Below, piece by piece: positions 11,562 through 26,205 of a stretch of DNA of 64,000 nucleotides; positions within the stretch are counted from its first letter, which is position 1; every line of letters starts with the position of its first letter. This DNA comes from Taeniopygia guttata (taxonomy: Eukaryota; Chordata; Aves; Passeriformes; Estrildidae): contig NC_133024.1 in NCBI RefSeq assembly GCF_048771995.1, forward strand, positions 115,527,001 to 115,591,000. The letters run 5' to 3'. The position numbers and the translations under genes were made by a program. The notes beneath the pieces were generated by a model, which was given only the letters and a program-made list of their open reading frames with translations, was not told where the DNA came from and ran no database searches.

Positions 11562-11945
11562 TCCTGGGCTGTCCCCTCTCCTGGGCTGTCCCCTCTCCTG
11601 GGCTGTCCCCTCTCTCCGGCCCTGTCCCCTCTCCTGGGCTGTCCCTTCTCTGCCAGCCCTGTCCCCTCTCTCACAGACAGCCCTGTCCCCTCTCCTGGGC
11701 TGTCCCTTCTCTCCCAGCCCTGTCCCCTCTCTCACAGACAGCCCTGTCCTCTCTGTCCCCTCTCTCTGAGCCCTGTCCCCTCTCTCCATCCCTGTCCCCT
11801 CTCTCCCATCCCTGTCCCCTCTCTCCATCCCTGTCCCCTCTCTCCATCCCTGTCCCCTCTCTCCCATCCCTGTCCCCTCTCTCCAGCCCTGTCCCCGCTC
11901 TCCAGCCCTGTCCCCTCTCTCCAGCCCTGTCCCCTCTCTCCAGCC
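11562..11945. repeat. Pyrimidine-rich minisatellite (CTGTCCCCTCTC...)n next to the FOLR start codon
   Basis: About 25 units of 14-16 bases built on CCCTGTCCCCTCTCT, with CTGGGCTGT variants. The plus strand is almost free of A. The array stops about ten bases before the ATG at 11956, so it occupies the leader or proximal promoter of the folate receptor gene. Whether it is transcribed cannot be told from sequence. Confidence 0.92.
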
Positions 11946-11955
11946 GGGTCCCGGG

Positions 11956-14741
<2,786 letters not shown>

Positions 14742-15048
14742 CCTCCCTGCCAGGGGCACGGCCCGGGCTGCCCCAGCTGCCCTGCGAGAGGAACTGACCA
14801 CAGAACTCTCTCTGTCTGTCTGTCTGTCCGTCCCAGCGCCCAGCACGCGTTGTGTTGCTGGACCTGGGTACCACCTCTCGCTGCTGACCAGAGCAGGGAT
14901 TTTCGTACCTCTGGGGAGGAGCAGTGCAGGCTCTGCTCTGATGTGGGAGCTCCTGCCCATCTGTTCCCCCCACGGCGTGTGCTGGCGTGGCTGAGCTCTG
15001 GTGGCTGCTGCTCTGGGCTGCTGGGACTCCCTGAAGGGTGGCTTTGGT

Positions 15049-15054
15049 AATAAA
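15049..15054 (+). terminator. FOLR poly(A) signal
   Basis: AATAAA lies 308 bases after the FOLR stop codon and is followed by a GT-rich stretch, a typical 3' end for this gene. Confidence 0.8.
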
Positions 15055-15174
15055 GTCTGGCTCTGGATCAGCCCGGCTGTACTGATGTGAAACACTCCTG
15101 AGGTGTCCTGGGGTGGTGGGGGGTGTGGGGTCTGTCAATGTAGGAATTGCCCTGGGGGGAAGAAAGAGCATAAA

Positions 15175-15610
15175 ATTATGAATGGTTTGGATTGCAAGAG
15201 ATGTCAAATCTCATTTCTTTCCATTCTCCTGCCATGGCAGGGACACCTCCCACTGCCCCAGGCTGCTCCAGCCCCAGTGTCCAACCTGGCCTTGGGCACT
15301 GCCAGGGATCCAGGGGAATCTGGGAATTCCATCCCAGCCCTGCCCACCCTGCCAGGGAATAATTCCCAATTCCCAATCTCCCACCCAGCCCTGCCCTCTG
15401 GCAGTGGGAGCCATTCCCTGGCTCCTGTCCCTCCATCCTTGTCCCCAGTCCCTCTGCAGCTCTCCTGGAGCCCCTTCAGGCCCTGGCAGGGCTCTGAGCT
15501 CTCCCTGGAGTTTCTCCTCTCCAGGTGAGCACCCCAGCTCTGCCAGCCTGGCTCCAGCCCCGTGGCCCCTCTGGGCTCTCTCCAGAGCTCCAGGTCCTGG
15601 CTGTGCTGGC
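15175..15610 (-). mobile_element. CR1 LINE fragment with internal deletion subtype
   Basis: Antisense body from the GGATTGCAAGAGATGTC tail to CTGCCAGCCTGGCTCC. It lacks the CAGCCCCAGCTGCTC block present in most other copies here, a deletion shared with the copy at 53 kb. Confidence 0.88.
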
Positions 15611-17890
15611 CCCAGGGCTGGGGCAGAGCAGCAGAAGTGTCCCAGATGTGCCCCTGGCAGGGGCTGCAGCAGGACCCTCCCCGTCCCGGGCTGCAGCCCA
15701 GGTGAGCTGGCTCAGCCCTGCCCAGCCCTGCCTTGGGCTACAGGTGAAGCTTCCCAGACCCGCAGGACCTGGGCAGAGACTTGCTGCTCTGCTTCTTTGG
15801 GGTTTTTCTTCCTCTGAGGCAGAAACTTCAGCAGAACTCTAGCAAGGTCCTGCAGGGAAACGCAGGGGAGGGGAAGAGCTGGGTGCCCTGCCTGGAGAGA
15901 GAGGGGCCCTGCTGCCTTTGGGGCTGGATAAAGCAGAAACCAGCCTGGCTGCACATCCTGACTGAGGTGAAGGGGTGGCACCGCAGGGGCAGTTCCTGAG
16001 AAAGGAATCCCCAGGTGATCCCACTGATCCCTTCCCTAAAGCTGCCAGCTGGCACAGCCAGAGACACCTTCTGCCACTCCAGGGGCTTTATCCTACAAAA
16101 GCCCAGTCCCAGTTTTTTATAACACCCTCTTTGCCCGAGTCCCTTCCAGGGATGCCCTCAAGGTCACTTCTCAAGGCTGGGCCAAAGAGATTTGCCCACG
16201 GGCCTTGGTGTGGGTGAGTGACACCAATCTCTGCTCAGCATGGGGTTTGCTGGCTTTAACAGAATTCCTTCAATCTTCTTTCAGATATCATTCTGGCAAT
16301 TGCAGCTACCTGTGCTGTGCAGTAAATAATGCTGATTAATCTCTTGGTCTAATCATTCTCATAATGAATAATTTATTTATATAAATATGTTTGGGTTCCC
16401 ATCCCCAATCCTGGAGGCAAAGGTTTAATCACAGCTGTGCAATGCTTCAGACAGCGAGCACTGACCAAGGCTGGGGCTGGGCTGGGACCAGCCTCACCCA
16501 GAGTCCCCTCTGGGAGGAGTTCAGGAGGCCACGGGGTCCAGCTGGGCTGGGCTGGTGGTTTGGGGTCTGTGGGGAGTGTCTGGGGGTCCTTTCTGCTCCT
16601 CAGGGCTCAGTGGGAGGATCTCATGGCAAACTTTGTCTCCCACTCTGCCCACGGAGCAAGGCCAGGGCTGCCTGGGCCGGGCCAAGTCCAGGCTGCAGAG
16701 CTCTGTAGTACTTCAAATATTTCCAGGAGTTTTTAGATCAGAACGACTGTTTCCAGAAGCTTTCCGATGCATTTTTATTTTAAAATGTTCCTAATGATGT
16801 AACCTCTGCCGCAGCTGATCACTAATTCCTTGCGTTTACATGAAACAGAGAAGCACTTTCCCTCTCTAACTTAAAAATGACGCATTTAATCTAATTGCTG
16901 TAAATACACTGTCTTGTCTCCAAAATCTGCAGGTGGAGGCCACAGCTGACCAGGGCTTAGAGATGTTTTGTAGCCCTGTGTGGGGGTGAGGTTTGCCCAG
17001 GCTGCCCGGGGAGGGACGGGGCAGAGGGAGCCCTGGGAGCAAAAACCAAAGAGCTCAGGGGGCCGAGCTGCTCGGGGCAGTCCTGCAGCCTGTGGGTTCT
17101 GCTCAGCGCTGCTGCTGTGCCCAGCACTGCTCCAGGTCCCCATCACTCAGCAGTTTGTGGGGTCCTGCAGAGAAGTGCTGGGACCTGCACCTGCCCCAAG
17201 CCCACCAGGGCACCTGTCCTGGAAGGAGATCAGACCAGGGATGGTTTGGTGTAAGGTGGCTTTGGGAGGAGCTCCGAGGGATGCTGGGCCAGCTCCTCCT
17301 CAGGCACCCCCAGCTCCCCTCCAAGGGCTGAGTGCCCTCAGCAGTTCCTGCTGCACCCAGAAAAGTGGCTTCGTGCAGCTCGGCCAGGAAAATGTGCCCA
17401 GGCTGGGGAAGCTGGAGCTCAAAGCAGGCTCAGGGAGGAGCTGGGGCTGCTCCAGGAGGTGACCAGGGAGTGGGGCCAGAGGGGACAGCACAGAGGGGAG
17501 GGGTCCTGGGCTGGGCTGGGCTGGGCTGGGAGGAGCACGAGGGGATGCAGAGCTGGGGAGGCACCGCAGGCACAGAGGCAGCACTTGGAGAAAGAGCAAG
17601 ATGAACTGTTTGGTCTCAGCCCTGTCCCAAAATCCTTTTTACCCCCTGGGATATCTGACTTTTGCCCATCTCATGGATTTGCCCAAACAGGAATATGCAG
17701 GAATATGGCATTCCCCGTGGTGTCCGTGGTGATTATTTTAAGGAGAGAAGAAATGCCACTGAGCAGTACCTGCACTGCTGCAGATCTTCGTTCTGTGGGG
17801 TGTTTCATTTGCTTTTGTCTGTCTGGGTTTTGTAGCTGAAAGCACTGGACCTCATCAAGGTGAGCTTGGGGATACTGAGGAAGAGATATT
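15611..17890. other. No recognised gene
   Basis: Short AT-rich island at 16250-16400 and a GGGCT run at 17505-17530. Open frames of up to about 160 codons on both strands show no domain. No transposon ends or RNA genes were identified. Confidence 0.4.
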
Positions 17891-17894
17891 TCCT

Positions 17895-18040
17895 TGTCCC
17901 ATCCCTGGCAGTGCCCAAGGCCAGGCTGGACACTGAGGCTGGAGCAGCCTGGGACAGTGGGAGGTGTCCCTGCCATGGCAGGGGTGGCACTGGGTGGGAT
18001 TTAAGGCCCCTTCCAACCCCAACCTCTCCAGAATTGTCAC
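17895..18040 (+). mobile_element. CR1 LINE 3' end
   Basis: Starts inside the body at ATCCCTGGCAGTGCCCAAGG and ends GGGATTTAAGGCCCCTTCCA with a weak tail (CCAGAATTGTC). Confidence 0.85.
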
Positions 18041-18659
18041 CTTGCACAAGGACAATGCCCAGAAGGTCACATTTCAGGAACCCGTGGGGTTCATTAGAGA
18101 TCGAATCAAATTAGCAATTTTTTTCCCCAAACTTCACCAATGCAATGACTAGGCAGGAAGGGCACTAGAAGGCACCAGGCATAAATTCTCACCTTTGAGG
18201 TGATCCCTGGCATGAGAAAAACCCAGAAGTGATGATTTACAGAAGGAAATGGCACAAGCATGGAAAGCAAAGTGAAGGATGGGACACAAGTGATTTGCAT
18301 TCATCAAGAAGCAGATTAAAGTACAAGCTGCTCTGTTATTCAAATGCTGGGGAAGCACAGGGATCTATGGATGCTGTGACCAGGCATGGCAGGGACTTGG
18401 TTCTTTGTTATAAATTATTTTTCCTGGAGTGGTCTGACGTCAGCAGCAAAGTAAGAAATCAGAGAGAATAGAAGGGAAAATTAAAAGCTAATCAAAGAGA
18501 TGGTTTAAAATTAGCAGGGCAAGGTAAGGGCAGGGTGACAATTCCCCTGGGAGCACTTACAGCAGGGCAGGGGCAGCCCAAGGGCTGCTGGCAGAGATCT
18601 TGGAGCATGAACAGAAATTATGCGGGAATGAAAACCAGCATGGAGTGAGGCAACAGGAG

Positions 18660-19195
18660 ATGTGGAAAAGTCAGTCCATGAGGAGGGGCTGAGGGAGCTG
18701 GGAAGGGGCTGGAGAATCCCTGAGGGAGCTGGGAAGGGGCTGGAGAGTTCCTGAGGGAGCTGGGATGGGGCTGGAGAGTTCCTGAGGGAGCTGGGAAGGG
18801 GTTGGAGAGTTCCTGAGGGAGCTGGGAAGGGGCTGAGCCTGGAGAAAAGGAGGCTCAGGGGGGACCTTGTGGCTCTGCACAGCTCCTGCCAGGAGGGGAC
18901 AGCCGGGGGGTCGGGCTCTGCTCCAGGGAACAGGGACAGGAGGAGAGGGAACGGCCTCAGGCTGGGCCAGGGCAGGCTCAGCTGGGACAGCAGCAGCAAT
19001 TTCCCCATGGAAAGGGAGCTCAGGCCCTGGCAGGGGCTGCCCAGGGAGCTTTGGAGTGCCCATCCCTGCAGGTGTCCCTGGAGGTGGCACTGAGTGCTCT
19101 GGGCTGGGGACAAGGTGGGCATGGGGCCCAGCTGGGACTCCCTGGGCTGGGAGGGCTTTGCCAGCCCCAGGATTTGGGATTCTCTGATTGCTGGT
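18660..19195 (+). mobile_element. CR1 LINE fragment containing an internal VNTR
   Basis: The longest CR1 of the GACAGCCGGGGGGTCGG subtype in the window. Its 5' part (18691-18840) is five tandem 31-base units built on GAGGGAGCTGGGAAGGGGCT. The 3' end is AGGATTTGGGATTCTCTGAT. Confidence 0.9.
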
Positions 19196-20005
19196 TGCAC
19201 ATGGATTTTCCCTTCAGAACTCCCCATGCAGACAGGGTTTCCCCTCCTGACTCCCCAGTGGGGCTACAAGGATCCCTAAAATCATAACTGACCAAAGAAA
19301 GAGCTAAGTGTGACCAGAAGCTGTTTTTTCATCAGCACATTTTATAGAAAGAAGGTTCTTCTGCAAGATTTATGTCCCAGCTCCAGCCTTTGGGCTTATG
19401 AAAGAAATTATCTCTCCTGAAAAATAAAAATACAAAATGCAGGGTCAGGCATCTGATAAAATCCCAGTTTTCAGAAAAATGCATCATTAGTTGTAGTTGT
19501 TTGCTGGAGGGAAAAGTGGCCCAGCATTAAAATGATTTGCTTTTCCAAAATTTATCCAGACCATTTTCTAAGCCTGAATCCATCACTCCCCACAGCAAAA
19601 CCATGTCCCTGTGATGACTGCAGATGAAATAATTACTGCCCTGCTTCCCAGGGTGAGTCACCTAATCCGAAGGTTCTCGGTACCCCGGCCCCTGCAGAGG
19701 TCAGCGATGAATGTCACCCCACAAGGCTTTAATTCCCAGAATTTGTGGTATTGTGAGATAAGCTGGATAATAAAAACCCCCATAACCCTGACCACGGGGC
19801 ACAGAGCATCCTTCACCTGGCTGTTGTTGCAGCGGAAAGGAGGAGCAAAAGGAAGCAGTTCAGCAGTGAAAGTGCCCAGAAGCAGGGTTTTATACCAAGG
19901 ATGTACCCATCCACTCCCAAGGAGTGCTTCAGAGACCTCGCCCTGCTCTGAGCCAAGACCTTCCCATCCACTGATGCAGTAAAAACACAGCAGACTCCAG
20001 CTCAG
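19196..20005. other. No recognised gene
   Basis: AT-rich, non-repetitive in its first half. No exon or RNA gene was recognised. Confidence 0.4.
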
Positions 20006-20009
20006 GGAA

Positions 20010-20590
20010 GGAATGATGATGTCTGCTCCAGATCAAGAGGCTAAAGGATTGCTTTATTAAAACTAAACTATATTACATTAATATACTATTTAAAGAGAGA
20101 CTATCCTATTCTACATACTCATTTCTTACATACCTAGCTAACTCAAACTCGTGACTCTGCTGAGAGCCCGAGCCACAGCTGGATCCCTTTGGTCACTGAC
20201 CCCAGACAACTTCACCAGAATCCAACCAGCCATCCCTGCAGGTGAACAATCTCCAACCACATTCCACATGGGGAAAACCAAGGAGCAGAGGTAAAGATTG
20301 TTTTCTCTTCTTCTCTCTGTGCAATCCTGAGAGACAGAATTGGGTCTTTCCATCCAGAGAAGGTGAATGTCACTCACTGACTCACTGTTTTCTCCCTGGA
20401 TCTCTCTTCCCCAGCCCAGCTCCTGTCCTGACAGACTCACCCTGCGGCAAAACTTTTCCCCTGGTGCTGGAGCCTGTCAAACCTGCCTGTCCCCCGTGCC
20501 AAGCAGCTGGCACCCCTCACTGCAGGGCACAAACACACCCTGGCACCCCCGGCCTTCCTGTGCCACAGAACTATCTAGAAGGCTGAAAAT
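20010..20590 (-). mobile_element. Probable antisense LTR of an endogenous retrovirus
   Basis: TTTATT at 20053-20058 (AATAAA on the minus strand) adjoins an AT-rich block with U3-like sequence further along. The arrangement resembles LTRs common in passerine genomes. No internal region follows, so a solo LTR is likely. Ends are approximate. Confidence 0.45.
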
Positions 20591-20734
20591 TTCCAGGAAG
20601 AGTAAAGGTCTTGGTTTCCAAATGGGAAGGGTTGAAGAGAAAAGCCTGGGAACAGTGGCTGGGTCCTGTTTTGAGAATTGTTTTCATCCTTGTGCCAGCT
20701 GCCAGCTGGGATTTTCCTGAAGGAATCCCAGGGA

Positions 20735-21378
20735 TCAGCCCTGGTTTGTGGTCAGCGATGGTTTGGGGTCAGGGATGGTTTGGGGTCAGCCCTGGTTTGG
20801 GGTCAGCCCTGGTTTGGGATCAGCGATGGTTTGGGGTCAGCCCTGGTTTGGGGTCAGTGATGGTTTGGGATCAGCCCTGGTTTGGGATCAGTGATGGTTT
20901 GGGATCAGTGATGGTTTGGGGTCGGCCCTGGTTTAGGATCAGCCCTGGTTTGGGGTCAGCCATGGTTTGGGGTCGGCCCTGGTTTGGGATCAGTGATGGT
21001 TTGGGATCAGCCCTGGTTTGGGGTCAGGGATGGTTTGGGGTCAGCCCTGGTTTGGGATCAGCCCTGGTTTGGAATCAGGGATGGTTTGGGGTCGGCCCTG
21101 GTTTGGGATCAGCCCTGGTTTGGGATCAGCCCTGGTTTGGGGTCAGGGATGGTTTGGGGTCGGCCCTGGTTTGGGATCAGTGATGGTTTGGGGTCAGCGA
21201 TGGTTTGGGGTCAGCCCTGGTTTGGGGTCAGGGATGGTTTGGGGTCAGCCCTGGTTTGGGATCAGCCCTGGTTTGGGGTCAGGGATGGTTTGGGGTCAGC
21301 CATGGTTTGGGGTCAGGGATGGTTTGGGGTCAGCCCTGATTTGGGGTCAGGGATGGTTTGGGGTCAGGGATGGTTTGG
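20735..21378. repeat. 17 bp minisatellite (GGTTTGGGGTCAGCCCT)n
   Basis: About 37 units with two frequent variants, ...GGGATCAGTGAT and ...GGGGTCAGGGAT. Seventeen is not a multiple of three, so a 51-base period gives the same 17-residue peptide in all three forward frames; the three long overlapping open frames are explained by this. It runs directly into an LTR-like element. Confidence 0.95.
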
Positions 21379-21760
21379 GATCTCCTCATGGATCCACCTT
21401 GGGCAGCACCAGAGCCCAGCCAGGGCTGCACCCAAATGACCCAAAATGGCCCCAAAATGCACGAGCGCTCCCGGGGGCTCTCCCTGGGATCAGTTCTGCT
21501 CCATTGGCACCTTGGAGTTCATTGTCCCATTCCAGCTTTAGCCCAGGCAGTCCCACCCTGCTTGTTTTTCTCTCTCCAGCCCACGGGGTTTGTGCTCCTG
21601 GGCTGAGATTTGGATCATTTGTCCTTGGTGCCCAGCTGGAGCAGGAATTGGTTTGTCTCCCTGCTCTGTGCACAGAGCTCACCATCCCCTGATATGAACC
21701 CCAGACCCACACACTGAAGCAGCACAGAACCTGAAAAATAGAAAAACTAAACCTGAGGCA
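21378..21760 (-). mobile_element. LTR-like element, copy 1 (truncated)
   Basis: About 95% identical by eye to 36712-37104, so it is a dispersed element. It ends at the same base (CCTGAGGCA) as copy 2, which gives one true edge. The other end is cut where the 17 bp minisatellite begins, removing the part that holds the poly(A) signal in copy 2. Fossil; no coding capacity. Confidence 0.65.
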
Positions 21761-23190
21761 CCACTGGACTGCTGCTGCCACCAGCTCCAGCTGCTGCCAC
21801 CGCCTCCAGCCGGGTTGCTGAAGGCAGGGCAGACTGCATGCCACAGTCTGCTCCAGCATTTCACCTCCCCGTGGCTGCACTCAGCCCTTTGGGTACCTCA
21901 CCCCTGCATCTCCCCCACCTCTGGCCTCCCAACACCTCCTTCCCACCGCTGAGCCCTCTCCTGAGGCTCTCTGTGGCTCTGCAGAGTCCAACAGGACTCA
22001 GACATCCTACATCCTCACCCCCATCATGTCCTGCTTTGTCTCAGCCATAAAGGCCAGGCTGCTGCTCTCCAAAGCTGAGCTGTAATTTCCTAAAGGCCCA
22101 TCAGTGCGAGGCTGAAGAGTTTTAGGCTTTGCTATTGCAGCCACCAACTACCAGAGCTGTGTTGCATCCCTCACAGTTACTCTCCCTTTCCTTTAAGCCA
22201 CAAAAGTCTTGATCTGAAAGCTCAATGAAGTAAATGCTCTCACCTTCCACTTGTCCTCTTGGGGGGTAGAAGGATTTTGGGAGCAGGCAACAAACACAAC
22301 CAAGAAGTGTAAAATAATTTCCACAGAGGAAGATGTGGGTGAACGCAGTGTCTCCAGCCTGGAAGGGGAAGGGCTGGAGGGTGGAGAAGGGCTCTGTGGT
22401 GCCCTGGGTGGCTGGAGGAGGTCACTCAGGTCTAATTGCTTGCTCTCCCTTAATGCAAGAACTAAGCTGCATTAAATAAAATAGTAGGTGGCAAATTTAA
22501 AACCAGTTGCAGGAGGCATTTTTCCATCTGTGGGATTAATCTTTGGAACATTTTGTCAGAGCAAACTGCAAACACCAAAATCTGCAGAGGCTTCACCAAG
22601 TGGTGGGAGAAATCCGCAGGAAAAACAAATCCATGAAAGAATATCCCCACAAAGCAGATCTCCTGGCTCAGGAAGCAGCAGAGGCTCAGAGGGATGGAGG
22701 CTGGCAGGACAGTGACCCACCTGTGCTCTCCAGGTGCTTTTTCCTGCCTGGGCACTGCCGGGGCACAGCACAGGCAGCAAAGGGAGCGCAGGGCTCCCGG
22801 GGGCTCTTCAACACCCCGGGGTGGTCCCAGCTGCCAGCCCAGAGCCCAGACAGACAGAGAGGCTCCTGGAGGGCCCCAGCCCTGTGGAGCACCCCTGGTG
22901 TGAGGGGACAGAGATGGGAGCCCATGGGGCCAGGAATGGGGGACTCCTGCACCGTCATCTTCACCCAGCCATGGTGGAACCATGCTGGAGCTGCTGCAGC
23001 CTCCCCTGGACAGGAGGGACTTCTGCCTCGGAAGCTGCTGCTCCGTGGTGGTTCCGGTGCCAGGAGGTCCCAGGCCCTGTGACAATTCATTCAAAATGCT
23101 GTTTATTAGATCTAACGCCCCAAAAAATGAGAGGACAGTACAGACAACCCGCTGTCCTTCCAGAGGCTGGGAACCCCAAGCTGTGCTGCA
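21761..23190. other. No recognised gene
   Basis: Open frames (up to 278 codons, minus strand) overlap others on the opposite strand and lack motifs. An AT-rich patch lies at 22440-22670. Confidence 0.4.
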
Positions 23191-23194
23191 ACAC

Positions 23195-23415
23195 AGCTTT
23201 TGGGGAATCACAGAACCAGGGGCTGGAAAAGATCTCTGCAGCCCAGCCATCAACCAGCTCTGCCACCACGGCCACCACTGCATGCCCCCAAGTGCCACAT
23301 CCAGGTTTTTTCGAACACTTCCAGGGATGTGACCCCACCACTGTGCTGGGCAGCTGTGCCAGGGCTGGATTCCATGAAGGAATTCCAGCCCTGTCGCTGA
23401 TCAGAGCAGCTCTAC
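23195..23415 (-). mobile_element. Older CR1 LINE fragment
   Basis: AATCACAGAACCAGGGGCTGG followed by an antisense body (CACTTCCAGGGATGTGACCC) that is clearly more diverged than the young copies. Confidence 0.75.
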
Positions 23416-23474
23416 ACACAAACCTCAGCTGCCCACGACACAGTGATGGACTCTAAATGCCACAAAACGGCCAG

Positions 23475-23553
23475 AACAGTGACAGTGACAGTGACAGTGA
23501 CAGAGTGACAGTGACAGAGTGACAGTGACAGTGACAGTGACAGTGACAGTGAC
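23475..23553. repeat. (GACAGT)n hexamer
   Basis: Twelve or so copies of GACAGT with a few GACAGAGT interruptions. Confidence 0.92.
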
Positions 23554-23600
23554 AACTCTACCCACACCAGGTTCAGCTCCCAGCACACAGCATCGAGACA

Positions 23601-23785
23601 TTTCCAAAGCACCAGGGCAGTGCCAGGAGCTCCCATTTGGGGTATTTCCAAAGCACCAGGGCAGAGACCATGGAGGTCCCATCTGGGGCATTTCCAAAGC
23701 ACCAGGGCAGAGACCATGGAGCTCCCATCGGGGGCATTTCCAAAGCACCAGGGCAGTGCCAGGAGGTTTTGTCTCTCAGGGGGCA
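23601..23785. repeat. About 46 bp tandem repeat, four copies
   Basis: Each unit opens with TTTCCAAAGCACCAGGGCAG. The middle two are the most alike and the outer two are diverged at one end. Confidence 0.85.
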
Positions 23786-23924
23786 CTTGCAGAGCCTGAT
23801 GTCACTGCTGAGAGGTTTCGCTGATGGGACTCAAGGGCAAAGCATGGAAAGAACGTTTAGTCCCTGCTCTCTGTTCCAATTAATGTGTTAATTCATGTGG
23901 GGTTTGTTCCTGGCTACGGGAGAG

Positions 23925-24005
23925 TTACAGAATATTAGATCTGGAAGGGATCACTGTATCTGTTCTGACATCCTGTGCTGTATTTCCAGAGGAATTTCAT
24001 GAGCC
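23925..24005 (-). mobile_element. Short old CR1 remnant
   Basis: GAGTTACAGAATATTAGATC and TGGAAGGGATCACTGTATCT resemble a decayed inverted CR1 3' end. Confidence 0.45.
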
Positions 24006-25460
24006 ATTTACCCACCAAACCCCTGCAATGGGCTTCAGGCAAGGCAGAAGAACTGTCCTTCAGGCTCCCAAAAGACAAAGGATTTGCCATCTGTGGTTTT
24101 TTACTTTCAGATTAGCAAACCAGCAGTGCCTCATTCATCCCATTTCTGTGTAACTGCATGATGTTAGGCTGGGGTGGTGCTGGGGAGTCATCAGAGCCAC
24201 CACACGAGACTGGAGACAAGCTGTAGATCAATTCAGCTTTTCTTTTAACTCTCACATTGTCTTAACTAGGTAAGTCAGGTCTCTCCCTGGACTTTCTTTC
24301 TCTCTGCTGGTATCTTAGGTGAAAATTGCATTCTTATTTTTTCCTATTCTTTTTTAATTTTTATTTTTTATTTTCAATTTTTTTGCATTTTTTTTCTCAA
24401 GATTTTATTCAATCCTTATCTATCAGATGAATCGTTAGAAGTTCTTTGGATCAGAACTTTCACATTTACTGTGGAAAAAAAACCCCAAAACATCCTCAGT
24501 ACAGTCATTCTGAGTCATTCACCTGCCCAAGACAAAATCTGGATCAGAGGAACTGGGAAATTCAAACTCACTGCTGGATGGACACATGGGCTTTAATCGT
24601 GACTCTAAAATAGTTGTATTTTGAAAAAAAAAGACCAACATTGCTGAGGGAATTCTAAATATTGAGGCAGCTGATAAATTGACAAATTCCTTGAAGTTTT
24701 TGCCTAAATTTGTCTCTCCTTCATGGATATTTTATCCCAGAGACACCAGTGAAAATAGCCAGTGGAGTGGGAGTGTTCATTATCCACTGCTGTGGACTTG
24801 GGCAATCTATGAAATAAAATATGATGGGAGTAATAAAGTATAGAGGTGTGTGTACATCTGCTCTCTGCTTCGGGGCAGCACACGGATTTTCTGAGGGATG
24901 AGAAGTTTGTACTGGGCAGGTCCCAGTCAGGATTGGCAGGGATAGAAATTCAAAACAGAAAAGAAGCTTTTGTAGTTGAAACCTGTTGTGTCCTTGCAAG
25001 TGCACAGCTTCCAGCCTGAAGAAGGAGCCCTGTGCGTCTCCAAGTTTTGCATTTCCGAGGACTGAGGTCCCACCCACACGAGGAAGAATTTTTCCTTTAT
25101 TTTCCAGCAGAATTTTGTCCTATTGCAACTTTCCCACCCACCCTCTTGTCTTTTCACCTGAGATGAGTCTGGCTACGTTTTCCCCCTGGATTCTCTGTCT
25201 GGAAATGAGACACGCAGTTGGACACTGCCTTTGGCTGCTGTTCTGCTGGTCACAAGCCCCAGCTCAGCCTCCAGCCAGCCCTGCTGTGCTCACAGCCTTC
25301 CCCTGCACAGCCGGACAAAGCCTCGCAGACATTGCTGGCCACGGTCAGACCTCCCCCTGGAGCTGGGGTGACCCTGTCCCACAGCCCTGTGGCCAGCTGG
25401 ACACCCCCAGGAGCCACATCCTCCTCCAGGCCCTTCCAGCTGCTCCCAGGGCAGGGGCTG
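24006..25460. other. AT-rich stretch, no recognised gene
   Basis: T-rich run at 24330-24410, otherwise non-repetitive. It contains the first part of a long open frame (24986-26338) whose remainder is minisatellite; no homology was recognised. Confidence 0.4.
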
Positions 25461-25468
25461 CTCTGCCC

Positions 25469-26205
25469 AGGAGGAACCTCAGGAGCTGGGGCAGAGCCTG
25501 GGGCAGAACCTCAGAGCCTGGGGCAGAGCCTGGGCTAGAAGCTCAGGAGCTGGGGCAGAACCTCAGGAGCTGGGGCAGAACCTGGGGCAGAACCTCAGGA
25601 GCTGGGGCAGAACCTGGGGCAGAACCTCAGGATCTGGGGCAGAACCCACTGAAGCTGGGGCAGAGCCCACAGGAGCTGGGGCAGAACCTCAGGAGCTGGG
25701 GCAGGAGGAGCTGGGGCAGCGCCCACAGGAGCTGGGGCAGAACCTGGGACAGAACCTCAGGAGCTGGGGCAGAACCCACTGAAGCTGGGGCAGAGCCCAC
25801 AGGAGCTGGGGCAGAACCCTCAGGAGCTGGGGCAGAGCCCACAGGACCTGGGGCAGAACCCACAGGAGCTGGGGCAGGAGGATCTGGGGCAGAACCCACA
25901 GGATCTGGGGCAGAACCCTCAGGAGCTGGGGCAGAGCACACAGGAGCTGGGGCAGAACCCACAGGAGCTGGGGCAGAGCCCTCAGGAGCTGGGGCAGAAC
26001 CTCAGGAGCTGGGGCAGAACCCTCAGGAGCTGGGGCAGAGCCTACAGGAGCTGGGGCAGAGCCCACAGGAGCTGGGGCAGAGCCCACAGGAGCTGGGGAA
26101 GAACCTCAGGAGCTGGGGCAGAGCCTACAGGAGCTGGGGCAGAGCCCACAGGAGCTGGGGCAGAGCCCACAGGAGCTGGGGCAGAACCTCAGGAGCTGGC
26201 AGCCC
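25469..26205. repeat. 20-21 bp minisatellite (GAGCTGGGGCAGAACCCACAG)n
   Basis: About 35 units differing mainly at GAACC/GAGCC and CTCAG/CACAG. It generates a long repeating (GAGAEPT) frame on the plus strand and a proline/leucine-rich one on the minus strand; both are artefacts. Confidence 0.95.

Noticed and set aside
15525-15842. Frames just after FOLR that might be a further exon
   Set aside because: The FOLR stop, poly(A) signal and GPI tail close the gene at 14741-15054; the sequence beyond begins in CR1.
20611-21692. Overlapping frames with the same 17-residue repeat, resembling a tryptophan-rich repeat protein
   Set aside because: A 17 bp unit gives the same peptide in all three frames; no start, splice site or conserved flank.
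25469-26205. A regularly spaced repeat that could suggest a CRISPR-like array
   Set aside because: Units are contiguous without unique spacers and the genome is avian; it is a minisatellite.
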